64,000 nucleotides of DNA, taken from contig NZ_JAHXGQ010000006.1 in assembly GCF_019375475.1 (NCBI RefSeq), positions 310,001-374,000 of the forward strand, given 5' to 3'. A program made the position numbers and the translations under genes. The stretch comes from Saccharothrix obliqua (GTDB lineage: Bacteria; Actinomycetota; Actinomycetes; Mycobacteriales; Pseudonocardiaceae). The stretch's first letter is position 1; every line of letters begins with the position of its first letter. The notes below the pieces were generated by a model. It had not been told where the DNA came from and did no database searches. It was given only the letters and a program-made list of their open reading frames with translations. Shown here piece after piece: positions 1-8,169 of this stretch.

Positions 1-317
1 CGTGGGCCGAGACGCGGTACGCCGAGAAGCGTTACACGTTCTGGGAAAACGACACCCCCGTCGCCATGGCCGGCTGGACGCCCGTGATCGGGGGGATGGT
101 CCGCGTCGACCCCGTCTACACCCCGGCGCGGTTCCGGGGACGTGGCTACGCGGCCGCCGTGACGGCCGAGGTGAGCCGGGCCGCGCTCGCCGCGGGTGCC
201 GACGAAGTCGTGTTGTTCACCGACCCGCACAACCGCACCAGCAACGCCCTCTACCACCGCCTCGGGTACGTCCCGGTGATCGACTTCGCCGGCTACGACT
301 TCGCACCCGCGAGGTAG
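1..317 (+). CDS. GNAT family N-acetyltransferase, C-terminal part (5' end outside window)
   Basis: The reading frame is open from the left edge (first complete codon at base 3) and stops at 315-317, leaving about 104 residues of a protein that begins outside the window. It contains the acetyl-CoA binding signature of GNAT enzymes, RFRGRGYAAAVTAEVSRAAL, with the expected R-G-x-G pattern, and the last-strand pattern DPHNRTSNALYHRLGYVPV (Asn and Tyr before the final beta strand). GNAT proteins move an acetyl group from acetyl-CoA to an amine. The substrate cannot be told from this fragment. A serine hydrolase gene follows on the same strand after 140 bases and need not be functionally linked. 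Confidence 0.85.
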   Translation, partial: WAETRYAEKRYTFWENDTPVAMAGWTPVIGGMVRVDPVYTPARFRGRGYAAAVTAEVSRAALAAGADEVVLFTDPHNRTSNALYHRLGYVPVIDFAGYDFAPAR

Positions 318-457
318 CGCTGGCGGTACCGCGGGTGGGCAGCCAACGGGATTTCGGTCCCCTGCAACGGTTTCTACGGTTGCCACGAGCGCTCGGCGGA
401 GAACCGACGCGGACGTGTGCCCCCGGCCGTGCCGGGGGCGGAGTGATTCGGGGCGGG

Positions 458-1681
458 ATGAAGAAGACGATGCGGCGGGCCGGCGGTGTGGTCCTGTTGG
501 CCGCGGTGCTGGGCGGGGTGGTCGGGCAGGGTATCGCCACCGCCGGTGCGGAACGGCCGCCAACGGACGCGGTGGCGGACAACGAGAAGCGTCGGGAGTT
601 GCGGCGCGCCGTGGACGAGTTGGCGGCGGCCACCGCGGGGGGCGGCCTGGTGTTCCGCGTCAACGACAAGCAGGGCGAGTGGGTCACCAGCGCGGGGTCC
701 GCGGTGCTCGGGCGGCGTGCCGAACCCGCGCCCCAGGGCCGTTTCCGGGCGGGCAGCATCACCAAGACGTTCGTCGCCACGGTGGTGCTGCAACTGGTCG
801 GCGAGGGCCGGGTCTCGCTGGACCGACCCGTCGACGACTACCTGCCGCGCTACGGCGTCGACCGCCGCATCACGGTCCGGATGTTGTTGCAGCACACCAG
901 CGGTCTCTTCAACTACACCGGCGAGGTCCGGCCGGACGGCTCGATCGAAGCCGGCATCCCGATGTGGGGCCAGGAGTACGTGGACAACCTGTTCCGCGAC
1001 TACCGGGCCGACGACCTGGTCGGGCTCGCGCTGGGCAAGCCCGCGCGCTTCGAGCCGGGCACGCGGCACTCGTACTCCAACACCAACTACACCCTGCTCG
1101 GCCTGCTGATCGAGAAGCAGACCGGCACGTCCTACGCCACGCAGGTGGAACGCCGGATCTTCAAGCCGCTCCGGATGCACGGGACCAGCCTGCCCGGCAA
1201 CAAGACCACCATCCCCGGCCCGCACGCGCACGGCTACACGGCGTTCCGGCAGGACGGCCGGCTGAAGGTGGTCGACATCACCCGGATGAACCCGTCGTGG
1301 GCGGGTGCGGCGGGGGAGATCATCTCCACCACCGAGGACCTGGACCGGTTCATCTCCGCGCTGGTCGGCGGCCGGCTGCTGCGCGCGGACCTGATGGACG
1401 AGATGCGCCGGTGGCTGCCGACGGGGGCGCCGGGCGCCAACATCGGCCTCGGCCTGTTCGAGAACGAGTTCGCGCCGGGCTGCAAGGCGTACGGCCACAC
1501 CGGCGGCACGCAGAGCCAGACCTCCTACATGTACAGCACGGCCGACGGCAGCCGACGCGTCGAGTTCTCGGTGAACCACGGCGCGCTCGACCGCGAGGAC
1601 ACCGCCGCCGCCACGCGGATCGCGGCGGCCACCACGAAGCTCGCCGCCGCCGCGCTGTGCGGTGGTCCGGGCCGGGGCTGA
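458..1681 (+). CDS. Secreted serine hydrolase, class C beta-lactamase / D,D-peptidase fold
   Basis: This 407-residue protein has an N-terminal signal peptide (about residues 1-31, MKKTMRRAGG then a hydrophobic stretch ending near ATAGA), so it is probably exported. The three motifs of the penicillin-binding serine hydrolase fold are present: S-x-x-K as SITK at 100-103, Y-x-N as YSN at 206-208, and HTGG at 347-350 in place of KTG. Family members cut D-alanyl peptides, esters or beta-lactams. HTG rather than KTG is more usual in D,D-carboxypeptidases and esterases of the family than in true beta-lactamases. I chose ATG 458 because the signal peptide starts there; GTG 443 would add five residues. 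The frame stays open upstream, but that part is the shadow of the acetyltransferase gene. A perfect hairpin follows the stop. Confidence 0.9.
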   Translation: MKKTMRRAGGVVLLAAVLGGVVGQGIATAGAERPPTDAVADNEKRRELRRAVDELAAATAGGGLVFRVNDKQGEWVTSAGSAVLGRRAEPAPQGRFRAGSITKTFVATVVLQLVGEGRVSLDRPVDDYLPRYGVDRRITVRMLLQHTSGLFNYTGEVRPDGSIEAGIPMWGQEYVDNLFRDYRADDLVGLALGKPARFEPGTRHSYSNTNYTLLGLLIEKQTGTSYATQVERRIFKPLRMHGTSLPGNKTTIPGPHAHGYTAFRQDGRLKVVDITRMNPSWAGAAGEIISTTEDLDRFISALVGGRLLRADLMDEMRRWLPTGAPGANIGLGLFENEFAPGCKAYGHTGGTQSQTSYMYSTADGSRRVEFSVNHGALDREDTAAATRIAAATTKLAAAALCGGPGRG

Positions 1682-1689
1682 CGCCCGGC

Positions 1690-1719
1690 GACCCCGGTGC
1701 GGACCACCGCACCGGGGTC
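1690..1719. terminator. Bidirectional hairpin terminator between convergent genes
   Basis: A 13-bp perfect inverted repeat (arms 1690-1702 and 1707-1719, loop ACCA) sits between the serine hydrolase stop and the stop of the convergent DUF4407 gene, which it overlaps. There is no U-tract, as is common for actinobacterial terminators. Confidence 0.75.
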
Positions 1720-3085
1720 AGCCGCGCTGCTCCAGCGCCGCGGCCAACCGGTCGATCTGGGCGTCGACCTCCATCCGCCGCTTCGCCTTGGCCATGCGGT
1801 CCTCGCCGCCGATCTCGTCCACGCCCGCGCGGAGCCGTTGCGTGAAGCGGAGTTCCTGGAGTTCGAAGTCCACCGCGTCACGCTTCTCGCTGGCCTTGAG
1901 CTGGAGGTCGTGCAGGCGGCCGGACACGTCGAGCTGCCGGCGCACCCGGCTGTCGTACTCGGTGCGGGCGCTCAACATCTTGCTGAGCACGGGCATGCAG
2001 TCCAGGGCGATCAGCAACAACGCCAGCAGCACGTGCGCCACCAGCACCGTGAAGTGCGCCGAGGACAGCCTGCCCAGCGCCTCGAACCGGTCCAGCAACC
2101 CGCTGTCGGCGAGGTTGGCGCGCTTCTGGTCGACCTTCGCCGTGATGGCGTCGCCGACCAGCCGCTCGGTGCGCCCGCTCGCGTCGGCGACCTTCGCGGT
2201 CAGGTCGGCCACCCGGCCGTCGGCGGCGGCCAGGTCCGCGTGCAGCCGGTCGACCTGGTGGTCCCGCCGGTACTCGTCCGCCCGCGCGCGGTTGCGCAGG
2301 CACTCCGGCCCCTCGCCGGGCACGGCGGTGAGCCCCGGTCCCGCTCGGCCGGCGCACTCGTCCATGGCCTGCGCGTTGAGTTCGGCCAGCCGGGCGTCCA
2401 CCTCGTCCGCCCTGGTCTTCAACGCGGCCCGGTCGGCGGTCGCGTGGTCCAGCTCGTCCCGCGCCGCGCGGGGGCTCTCGCCGACGACGACCAGCAGCCC
2501 GGCGCACGACGGGTCCGCCGACGGCTCGCCGGACGGCGGGTTGCACCGCCGCAACGCGGCCTCGTAACCCTCGACCTGCTGCTTGCGGTGGTCCGCGATC
2601 TCGTTGTCGATCGACTGGTGGAACACCGCCAGCACCAGGGGTTCGGCGATCACCGCGCCCAGCAGGACCGCCAGCAGCAGGCGGGGCAGGTAGGTGCCGA
2701 GCAACGACGTGCGCACCGCGCCGTGCGTGCTGGAGATGAGCCAGCTGTCGACGGTGACGATGATCGCCGCCCACCCCAGGTCGGCCAGGGGCAGCCACCA
2801 CTGCCCGCCGACGACGCTCACCAGGGCCAGGTGCATGGACACGGCGGCCAGGACACCGGTGTTGAGCACGATCAGGCCCAGCCGCGTGTACCGGGGCCGC
2901 TCCTCCGGCACCCAGTCCAGCACGTCCTCGTTGACGCCGATCAGCCGGCGCAGCAGCCGGGGCACGCCGCGCTGGGGCAGCACGGGCCGCAACGCGCCGA
3001 CCGCCACGTCGTTGGGCAGCGACTGGCGGGCCGGCCGCCCGACCGGCCGGTCGGGCGCGGCGAGCCGGTCGTCGAGCGCGGTCAC
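1718..3085 (-). CDS. DUF4407-like membrane protein with central coiled coil
   Basis: The 455-residue product has three hydrophobic segments in its N-terminal half (around YTRLGLIVLNTGVLAAVSMH, WAAIIVTVDSWLI and LLLAVLLGAVIAEPLVLAVF), a long charged helical region rich in Ala, Arg, Asp and Glu that should form a coiled coil (about residues 200-350), and a further membrane segment (VAHVLLALLLIALDCMPVL) before a helical tail. This layout matches DUF4407 proteins as I know them; their function is unknown. The start is the GTG at 3085-3083, which overlaps the stop of the upstream gene as GTGA, so translation is coupled. It is the last gene of a four-gene cassette and probably its membrane component. 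The antisense frame of the neighbouring gene remains open beyond this start but carries no recognisable protein. Confidence 0.75.
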   Translation of the reverse strand: MTALDDRLAAPDRPVGRPARQSLPNDVAVGALRPVLPQRGVPRLLRRLIGVNEDVLDWVPEERPRYTRLGLIVLNTGVLAAVSMHLALVSVVGGQWWLPLADLGWAAIIVTVDSWLISSTHGAVRTSLLGTYLPRLLLAVLLGAVIAEPLVLAVFHQSIDNEIADHRKQQVEGYEAALRRCNPPSGEPSADPSCAGLLVVVGESPRAARDELDHATADRAALKTRADEVDARLAELNAQAMDECAGRAGPGLTAVPGEGPECLRNRARADEYRRDHQVDRLHADLAAADGRVADLTAKVADASGRTERLVGDAITAKVDQKRANLADSGLLDRFEALGRLSSAHFTVLVAHVLLALLLIALDCMPVLSKMLSARTEYDSRVRRQLDVSGRLHDLQLKASEKRDAVDFELQELRFTQRLRAGVDEIGGEDRMAKAKRRMEVDAQIDRLAAALEQRG

Positions 3086-4281
3086 TCCTCCACCCTGGTG
3101 TTGCGCTCGTCCTCCATGAGCTGCGCCTCGACCACGTCGTCCGCGCCGGTACCCTCGGGCGCGGTCGGCTCGATCTCCCGGCGCTCCCCGGCGGCGACCC
3201 GGTCCGGCGCGGCCTTGCCGAGCACGTCCTCGATGAGCTTGTCCAGCCGCAGGTTCAGCATGTTGAGGTGGCCCTGCTTGGCCAGCTCGCCGACGACCGC
3301 CATCCTGGTCTCGAACGCCCTGGCGTCGATGTCCTGCTCGCGGTGCCGGTCCTCCCGCGCCCACTCGGCCGCGCGCTGCCGGTCCTCGCGCTCGGCCTGC
3401 CACCGCACCGCCTGCTCGGCGTGCTCCTGTTCCGCCTTGCTCTCGTGCAGCCGCCGCACCCCGTCGGCGAGGTCCTTGGCCCCGATCTCACCCGAGGTGT
3501 GGGCGAGGGTCAGCGCCGCCGCCGGGTCGCCCGCGACGGCCTCGGTCGTGCGCCGCAGCTCCACGCGGGCGTGGTCGCGGCGCATCGCGTCGAGCAAGCC
3601 GGTGTGCCGCGTGTCCTCCGCTTCGCGGACGCGGCGGTGCAGCTCGCGGAGGTCGACCAGGTCGTGCTCGTGGGTGAGCCGGGTCGTCGCCACGACGTGG
3701 CTGCGGGTCGCTTCGCCCAGCTCGGCGACCTGCCCCGGCGTCAGCACCTCCACGCCGGCGAGGGCGACCGCCGTGCCCGCGAACCCGGGCGGCTCGACCG
3801 TGGCGTACGCGCGGATCTGCGCGTCGAGCTTGCGCCGCACGTGATTGATGTCGGCCAGGTCGAAGTCCAAACCCAGTTGGAGGATCCGCTGGTGGCCCTT
3901 GAGGTAGGCGGACAACGCGGCACGCGCGTCCACGCCGCCCGCCGCCACGACCGCCACCGGGTCGTGGACCGTGCACAGGAACGCCACCTGGAGCGTGAAG
4001 TGGGCGGCGTCGCGGGACGGGATGTCGAGCCGCACAACGACTTCCGTGTCCGCGGTGACGTCCACCAGCGACACGTGCGACGCCTCCACGACAGTCGGCG
4101 CGTCCAGCGGCATGTCCGTGTCCAGCACGTACTGGTCGCGGGTGCGGTACACGCGTCGCCGCCCGGCCAGCGCCACCGGCAGCTCGTCCGAATCCCGGCC
4201 ACGCGGCCGGCCGAAGAACCGCCTGGGCGGCACCGGCTTCAGCGCGCGCTCCTCGATCACCGGGTACTGCTGTTCTGCCAT
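3082..4281 (-). CDS. SPFH/band 7-like protein with C-terminal coiled coil, cassette component
   Basis: The 399-residue protein has a beta-rich region (about 60-190, including EVVVRLDIPSRDAAHFTLQV and GVEVLTPGQVAEL) that resembles an SPFH/band 7 domain: alternating strands, a Dp-V motif and the closing v-V-x-x-P-x-x-V strand. It is followed by a long charged helix (about 230-350) and a Glu-rich tail. SPFH proteins form membrane-associated scaffolds. No transmembrane helix is obvious here, so it may bind the DUF4407 partner. I chose ATG 4281: its A is the last base of the preceding TGA (TGATG) and GGAG lies at a good distance upstream. An ATG four codons earlier (4293) has no such signal. The SPFH assignment is by pattern, not by search. 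Confidence 0.65.
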   Translation of the reverse strand: MAEQQYPVIEERALKPVPPRRFFGRPRGRDSDELPVALAGRRRVYRTRDQYVLDTDMPLDAPTVVEASHVSLVDVTADTEVVVRLDIPSRDAAHFTLQVAFLCTVHDPVAVVAAGGVDARAALSAYLKGHQRILQLGLDFDLADINHVRRKLDAQIRAYATVEPPGFAGTAVALAGVEVLTPGQVAELGEATRSHVVATTRLTHEHDLVDLRELHRRVREAEDTRHTGLLDAMRRDHARVELRRTTEAVAGDPAAALTLAHTSGEIGAKDLADGVRRLHESKAEQEHAEQAVRWQAEREDRQRAAEWAREDRHREQDIDARAFETRMAVVGELAKQGHLNMLNLRLDKLIEDVLGKAAPDRVAAGERREIEPTAPEGTGADDVVEAQLMEDERNTRVEE

Positions 4282-6257
4282 CAACCGCTCCATGGTCGGG
4301 GGACGCGTCCTCGGAACGCGTCGATGAAGTCGTCAACGAGGTGCCCGGGGGTGCGCCGGCCGTAGCCGGCGACCACGCGGAGGTCTTCCTCCAGCAGGTC
4401 GTGCTCGTCCTCCGGCAGCACGCGCCGCAGGGCCGCGCCGAGGCCGCGCACACCACCACGCGCGTCGGGCTCGTCGAGCAGCGAGAGCAGGGCGTCCAGG
4501 GCCCGCAGCCGCGTCGGCCGGAACGACACGACGTTCGCCAGCAGGCGGGCGACCAGGTCCGCGTGACGCGGGAAGCGGACGAGGTGCGCGGGCACGGCGG
4601 GGCGGTTCGCGCCCGGTATGCGCGAGTCCAGCACGGCGAGGGCGGTGCGCATGGCCACCGCGCGCCCGGCCGTGCTCGCGCCGGGCCGGGTGAAGCGGGC
4701 GAGCTTGCCCGCCAGGAAGTCCAGCACCAGGTGCGCGTTGTCGGTCTCGGCGTCCAACGTCGCGAACAGGTCGCCGAACAACCGCTCCAGCATGTGGTTC
4801 TTGGCGTGCGACTGCACGGACATCTGCCAGAGGCGGCGACGCGCGTCGTGCGGGTAGCGGATGCCGAGGCCGCCGACGAACGCCATCGCCGCCACCCACC
4901 GCTGTTGGGCTTTGCCGCGGTCCACCCACCACACGGCGATCTTCAGCGCCACGGGCGCCAGGGACTCGTCGTACGCGATGAGGTGCAACGCGTAGACGGC
5001 CGCGCGTTGCCCGGCCCGACCACGCGCGCCGGCCGCCCAGCGGTCCAGCAGGGACACCACCTCGGCGGGCGCGATCGGCGCGAGTTCGGCGACGCCCAGC
5101 GCCACCGGAACCTCGTACCGCGCGTCGGCCACGACCTCGTCCAGCCAGTCGCCCACCGCGTCCCAGAACGTGACGTCCATCCGCTGGAACAACTGCGCCA
5201 GCACGTGCCGGTGGTGCTCGGGCTTGGCGAACCGGACCGCGCCGCGCCTGCCCAGCTCGGTGTGCCGCGTCGTGGTGGCGATCAACGCGTTGGCCCGCCA
5301 CCCCGAGCGGTGCTGACGCAGCCCCTCCTCGACGGTGTCCTCCGCCGCGACGGTCACGCGCCGCTCCAGCGACCGCAGCGCGGCCTCGAACATCCGCTCG
5401 TCCGCGCCGAGCGCGAACGCCAGCGCCGTCACCTCCAGCACGCCGCGGTCGGGCGCGGCGTCGAACCACCGCTCCACCTCCGCGCCGACCCGGGCGTCCA
5501 GGTGCTCCAGCGCCGCGTCCCACGACCAGCCGCCGGCCAGCCGCGCGGCCAGGTCGACCACGTCGCGCACCCGGTGGACCGACGTCAGCGCCTCGTCCAG
5601 CGCCCGCCGCTGGTCGTCCGGCACCACGCCGTCCCAGTGGGCGCGCAGCACGCGGACCGGCGCGGGCGCGGGCCAGTCGAGGCAGCCGAACCGCTCGGCG
5701 TCGTCACCGGCCGCCGCGGGTTCGGTGACGACCAGGTAGCACCCCAGGTCCTCGACGTGGTCGCGCACCACGCGCCACCCGAAGTCGGTGTCCGCGGCGT
5801 CCCGGTCCACCGTGCGGTCCACCACGAGGTAGCCGCAGCCGGGGCTGAAGTCGTAGTCCGCCAGCTCCGCGGGCGACACGTGCGGCGACATCAGGTACAG
5901 CGCGTCGGTGGTGACCTGGCGCAGCAGGGCCAGCGCCGAGGACCGCTTGCCCGTGCCGGCGGGGCCGCGCAGCACCAGCAGGTGCTCGCGGGCCAGCCGC
6001 TCGGCGGCCGGGCCGAACCCGTCGGGTTGCACGAACCGGCCGAGCGCGCGGGTCACGTCGTAGTCGTCCACCCGGCCGGTGGCGCGGGTGAGCCGGGACC
6101 GGGGCGGGTGGTGCGCGTCCACCGCGCCCAGCACGGCGTTCTCGAACCGCGCCTGGTGGATGCGGACCTGGACCGCGTTGACCATGTCGCGGTCGTACGC
6201 CTCGGCCGGCCCGTCGAGCGGTGGGTCCTCCGGTGGTTCCACGGGTGCCGCCGTCAT
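4281..6257 (-). CDS. Large P-loop ATPase, STAND-like, cassette component
   Basis: This 658-residue protein has a Walker A motif GPAGTGKRS at 98-106 (preceded by the strand LLVLR) and a likely Walker B strand GYLVVD ending at Asp147. The rest is mostly alpha-helical with Trp- and Leu-rich repeats and no named domain that I recognise. The order N-terminal extension, P-loop, helical region resembles STAND-type signalling ATPases found in actinobacterial conflict systems. The ATG at 6257 overlaps the stop of the cyclase-like gene as ATGA, and its own stop overlaps the start of the SPFH-like gene as TGATG. All the genes of the cassette are therefore translationally coupled and their products probably work in fixed ratio. 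Target or trigger is unknown. Confidence 0.7.
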   Translation of the reverse strand: MTAAPVEPPEDPPLDGPAEAYDRDMVNAVQVRIHQARFENAVLGAVDAHHPPRSRLTRATGRVDDYDVTRALGRFVQPDGFGPAAERLAREHLLVLRGPAGTGKRSSALALLRQVTTDALYLMSPHVSPAELADYDFSPGCGYLVVDRTVDRDAADTDFGWRVVRDHVEDLGCYLVVTEPAAAGDDAERFGCLDWPAPAPVRVLRAHWDGVVPDDQRRALDEALTSVHRVRDVVDLAARLAGGWSWDAALEHLDARVGAEVERWFDAAPDRGVLEVTALAFALGADERMFEAALRSLERRVTVAAEDTVEEGLRQHRSGWRANALIATTTRHTELGRRGAVRFAKPEHHRHVLAQLFQRMDVTFWDAVGDWLDEVVADARYEVPVALGVAELAPIAPAEVVSLLDRWAAGARGRAGQRAAVYALHLIAYDESLAPVALKIAVWWVDRGKAQQRWVAAMAFVGGLGIRYPHDARRRLWQMSVQSHAKNHMLERLFGDLFATLDAETDNAHLVLDFLAGKLARFTRPGASTAGRAVAMRTALAVLDSRIPGANRPAVPAHLVRFPRHADLVARLLANVVSFRPTRLRALDALLSLLDEPDARGGVRGLGAALRRVLPEDEHDLLEEDLRVVAGYGRRTPGHLVDDFIDAFRGRVPRPWSG

Positions 6258-6967
6258 CGCACGAACCTGTTCTGGATGCCGAAGACCACGTCGCGGGCGC
6301 GCACCCCGCCGTGCACGGTGGTGTGGTGCGCCGCGCTCGCCTCGGGCGGGGCCGCGGCGTCGGTTCCCGGTTCGGTCAGGTCGAGCGCGTGCACGTCCTG
6401 GCCCGGCACGTGCAGCCACGCCGTGCCGTCGAACTTCTTGATGCGCACCGGCACCTCGCGGAAGTCCTTTGTGGACAGCCGGGTGTGCCCCTGCGCCACC
6501 AGGTCGTGGTACAGCAGCGGTGACAGCAGCAGGACCAGGTCGGCGGCGGGTAGCGCGACGAGCGCCCGGCGACCGGCCGCGCTGTTGACCATGCGGGCCG
6601 AGACGACCACGCCGGCACCCGCGAAACCACCCGCCGCGGGCCGCACGAGTCCCTGGTGGACGGCGACCCGGAGCCGCAGCCGGGTGCGCGGCCGGGCGTC
6701 GTCGTTGTGCTCCGCCAGCGCGGCGGCCAGCGCGCCGGGCAGCTCGTCCACGACCTGCCGCTCCGGAGCGCCGGCGGGCAGGACGGCGAGTTCGCCGTCA
6801 CCGACGCCCTGCACGTCCCACGTGGCGCGGTCGAGCCCGGCACGGGCGGCGGCGTCCGCCAGCACCGCCACCAGGGCGTGCTGCACCTCGTGCTGGTCGA
6901 CGTCGTTGCGCGAGCTGTAGTCCTCCACGTCCACGTTGATCAGGACGCGGCGGGTGAAGTCGTCCAC
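6254..6967 (-). CDS. Class III nucleotidyl cyclase-like protein, degenerate
   Basis: The 237-residue protein opens with VLINVDVEDYSSR, matching the first metal-binding strand of class III adenylate/guanylate cyclases (Asp13), followed by the second metal-binding turn VGDGE (Asp57), LRVAVHQGLV, and AGVVVSARMVNSAA in place of the usual V-N-x-A-x-R-L. The two metal aspartates are kept, but the transition-state Asn appears replaced by Val while the Arg remains. It may therefore be a nucleotide sensor or a cyclase of altered chemistry. A C-terminal tail, TTVHGGVRARDVVFGIQNRF, resembles short His/Gly motifs seen on actinomycete conflict-system proteins (from memory). The GTG start has a strong GGAGGA site. 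A Crp/Fnr-type gene lies 94 bases upstream on the same strand. Confidence 0.7.
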   Translation of the reverse strand: MDDFTRRVLINVDVEDYSSRNDVDQHEVQHALVAVLADAAARAGLDRATWDVQGVGDGELAVLPAGAPERQVVDELPGALAAALAEHNDDARPRTRLRLRVAVHQGLVRPAAGGFAGAGVVVSARMVNSAAGRRALVALPAADLVLLLSPLLYHDLVAQGHTRLSTKDFREVPVRIKKFDGTAWLHVPGQDVHALDLTEPGTDAAAPPEASAAHHTTVHGGVRARDVVFGIQNRFVR

Positions 6968-7061
6968 GGTGGATTCCTCCGCTTGGTGGTGTGCCGGGGA
7001 GTCTGCGGACCGCGTGCGCCGCGGACCCCCGAAAAATCGGCAGTTCGGGTGACCGCCGCGA

Positions 7062-7778
7062 TCAGTCGCGGTCGGCGACGGCGTGCAGCGCGGTGAGGTC
7101 GCACACCCGCACGCCCCGGTAGCGCGACGTGACCAGGCCCGCGTTCCGGAACGTCCGCAGCGCGCCGCCGACGGCGTCGGGCTTGGCGCCGATGAGCCTG
7201 CCCAGCTCCTCCTGCGAGACGTCGACGCCCAGCTCGATCCCGTGCGGCCCGGCGACGCCGTGCGACTCGACCAGTTCGAGCAGCACCCGCGCGAGCCGGA
7301 CGCGCACGTCGTAGGCGGCGAAGTCGAGGCGGCGGCGGTTGGCCCACTCCAGGCGGTCGGAGATCAGCGCGCACAACGCGTGCCACGCCTGCGGCGTCTC
7401 GTCCAGGTACCGCAGGAACCGCCGCTGCTCCACGACCTGCACGACGACGTCGGAACAGGCGGTGACGGTGGCGGAGCGGGTCGTGTCCGCGCGCAGCGCC
7501 GCGCCCTCGCCGATGACGTCGCCGACGACGCGGATGGCGAGCAGGGCCTCGGCGCCGTTGCGCACCAGGCGCGTGACCTTCGCGCACACCGCCGTGCCGG
7601 AGGTGTTGGACTTGAGCAGGAAGACGTCCGCGCACCGGTCGCCCTGGCGGGTGAGCGGCTCGCCGGCGCGCACCACGCGCCGACCGCCGAGGCCGAGCAG
7701 CGCTGTCCGCGCCTCGGGCGTGAGACGTGCGAGGTACGTGCCGGGCAGCCACTCGTTCGGCCGCGATGCCTGGGACAA
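7062..7778 (-). CDS. Crp/Fnr family transcriptional regulator (cyclic-nucleotide binding fold)
   Basis: The 238-residue protein has an N-terminal cNMP-binding beta roll (about 20-130, with AGEPLTRQGDRCADVFLLKS and VVGDVIGEGAALR), a dimerisation helix, and a C-terminal winged helix (about 175-230, VSQEELGRLIGAKPDAVGGALRTFR... with recognition helix). The phosphate-binding cassette E-G-A-A-L-R lacks the usual Arg-Ser pair (R-S/T-A) of cAMP-responsive members, so the ligand is uncertain. The only start that fits is TTG at 7778, with GGAGA six bases upstream. It lies upstream of, and in the same direction as, the cyclase-like cassette (94-base gap), so it may be co-transcribed with it or control it. 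A 6-bp inverted repeat with 10-base spacing lies just upstream. Confidence 0.85.
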   Translation of the reverse strand: MSQASRPNEWLPGTYLARLTPEARTALLGLGGRRVVRAGEPLTRQGDRCADVFLLKSNTSGTAVCAKVTRLVRNGAEALLAIRVVGDVIGEGAALRADTTRSATVTACSDVVVQVVEQRRFLRYLDETPQAWHALCALISDRLEWANRRRLDFAAYDVRVRLARVLLELVESHGVAGPHGIELGVDVSQEELGRLIGAKPDAVGGALRTFRNAGLVTSRYRGVRVCDLTALHAVADRD

Positions 7779-8169
7779 CGCCGGTCTCCCGTCGTCGTTG
7801 TGCGGGGGGTTTTCACCGCACGGCCGATCGCCGCGGGTGACCGGCGGTGAATGACCGGTGGACCTGCGTTATGCGATTCGGTGGCGGCGGTGTGCTGCTA
7901 TTGCGCGTGGTGTGCGGAAGGTTACCGCGTTCTCGTTTCGCTGCCACCACGGAGTGGTGCCGCTGGGCCGGCCAGGTGAAGATCGTAGTTTCATTCAATA
8001 AGACGAGGAATTGCGCCCCTGTCCGATGTGGGCGCGTTTACGCAGGTCGACGGCGCGTGTTCAGGCCGCGCTCCGGTCCGGCGGCGTGTCTCACATCGTG
8101 CCGCCGGAGCGCGTCCCGGTGGAAATATTCGTTGTCGCGGGAAATAAGCGAGCGGCTTTCGGCTGCCCG
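7779..8169. other. Intergenic region upstream of the Crp/Fnr gene
   Basis: No convincing gene occurs in these 391 bases. Next to the regulator start lies an inverted repeat GTGCGG (7800-7805) / CCGCAC (7816-7821) separated by 10 bases, a plausible autoregulatory operator. A 6-bp stem CACCAC / GTGGTG with loop GGA lies at 7945-7959. The stretch around 7980-8020 and 8120-8160 is less GC-rich than its surroundings. Open frames here read through without start signals or recognisable protein sequence. Confidence 0.5.

Noticed and set aside
2-457. Long 5' extension of the serine hydrolase frame
   Set aside because: The frame is open but antisense or out of phase to the acetyltransferase gene and codes for Arg-rich peptide with no start signal; a signal peptide begins at 458.
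374-1579. Minus-strand open frame of about 400 codons opposite the serine hydrolase
   Set aside because: It is a GC-rich shadow of the real gene: composition dominated by Arg, Ala, Gly and Val, no recognisable domain and no start site.
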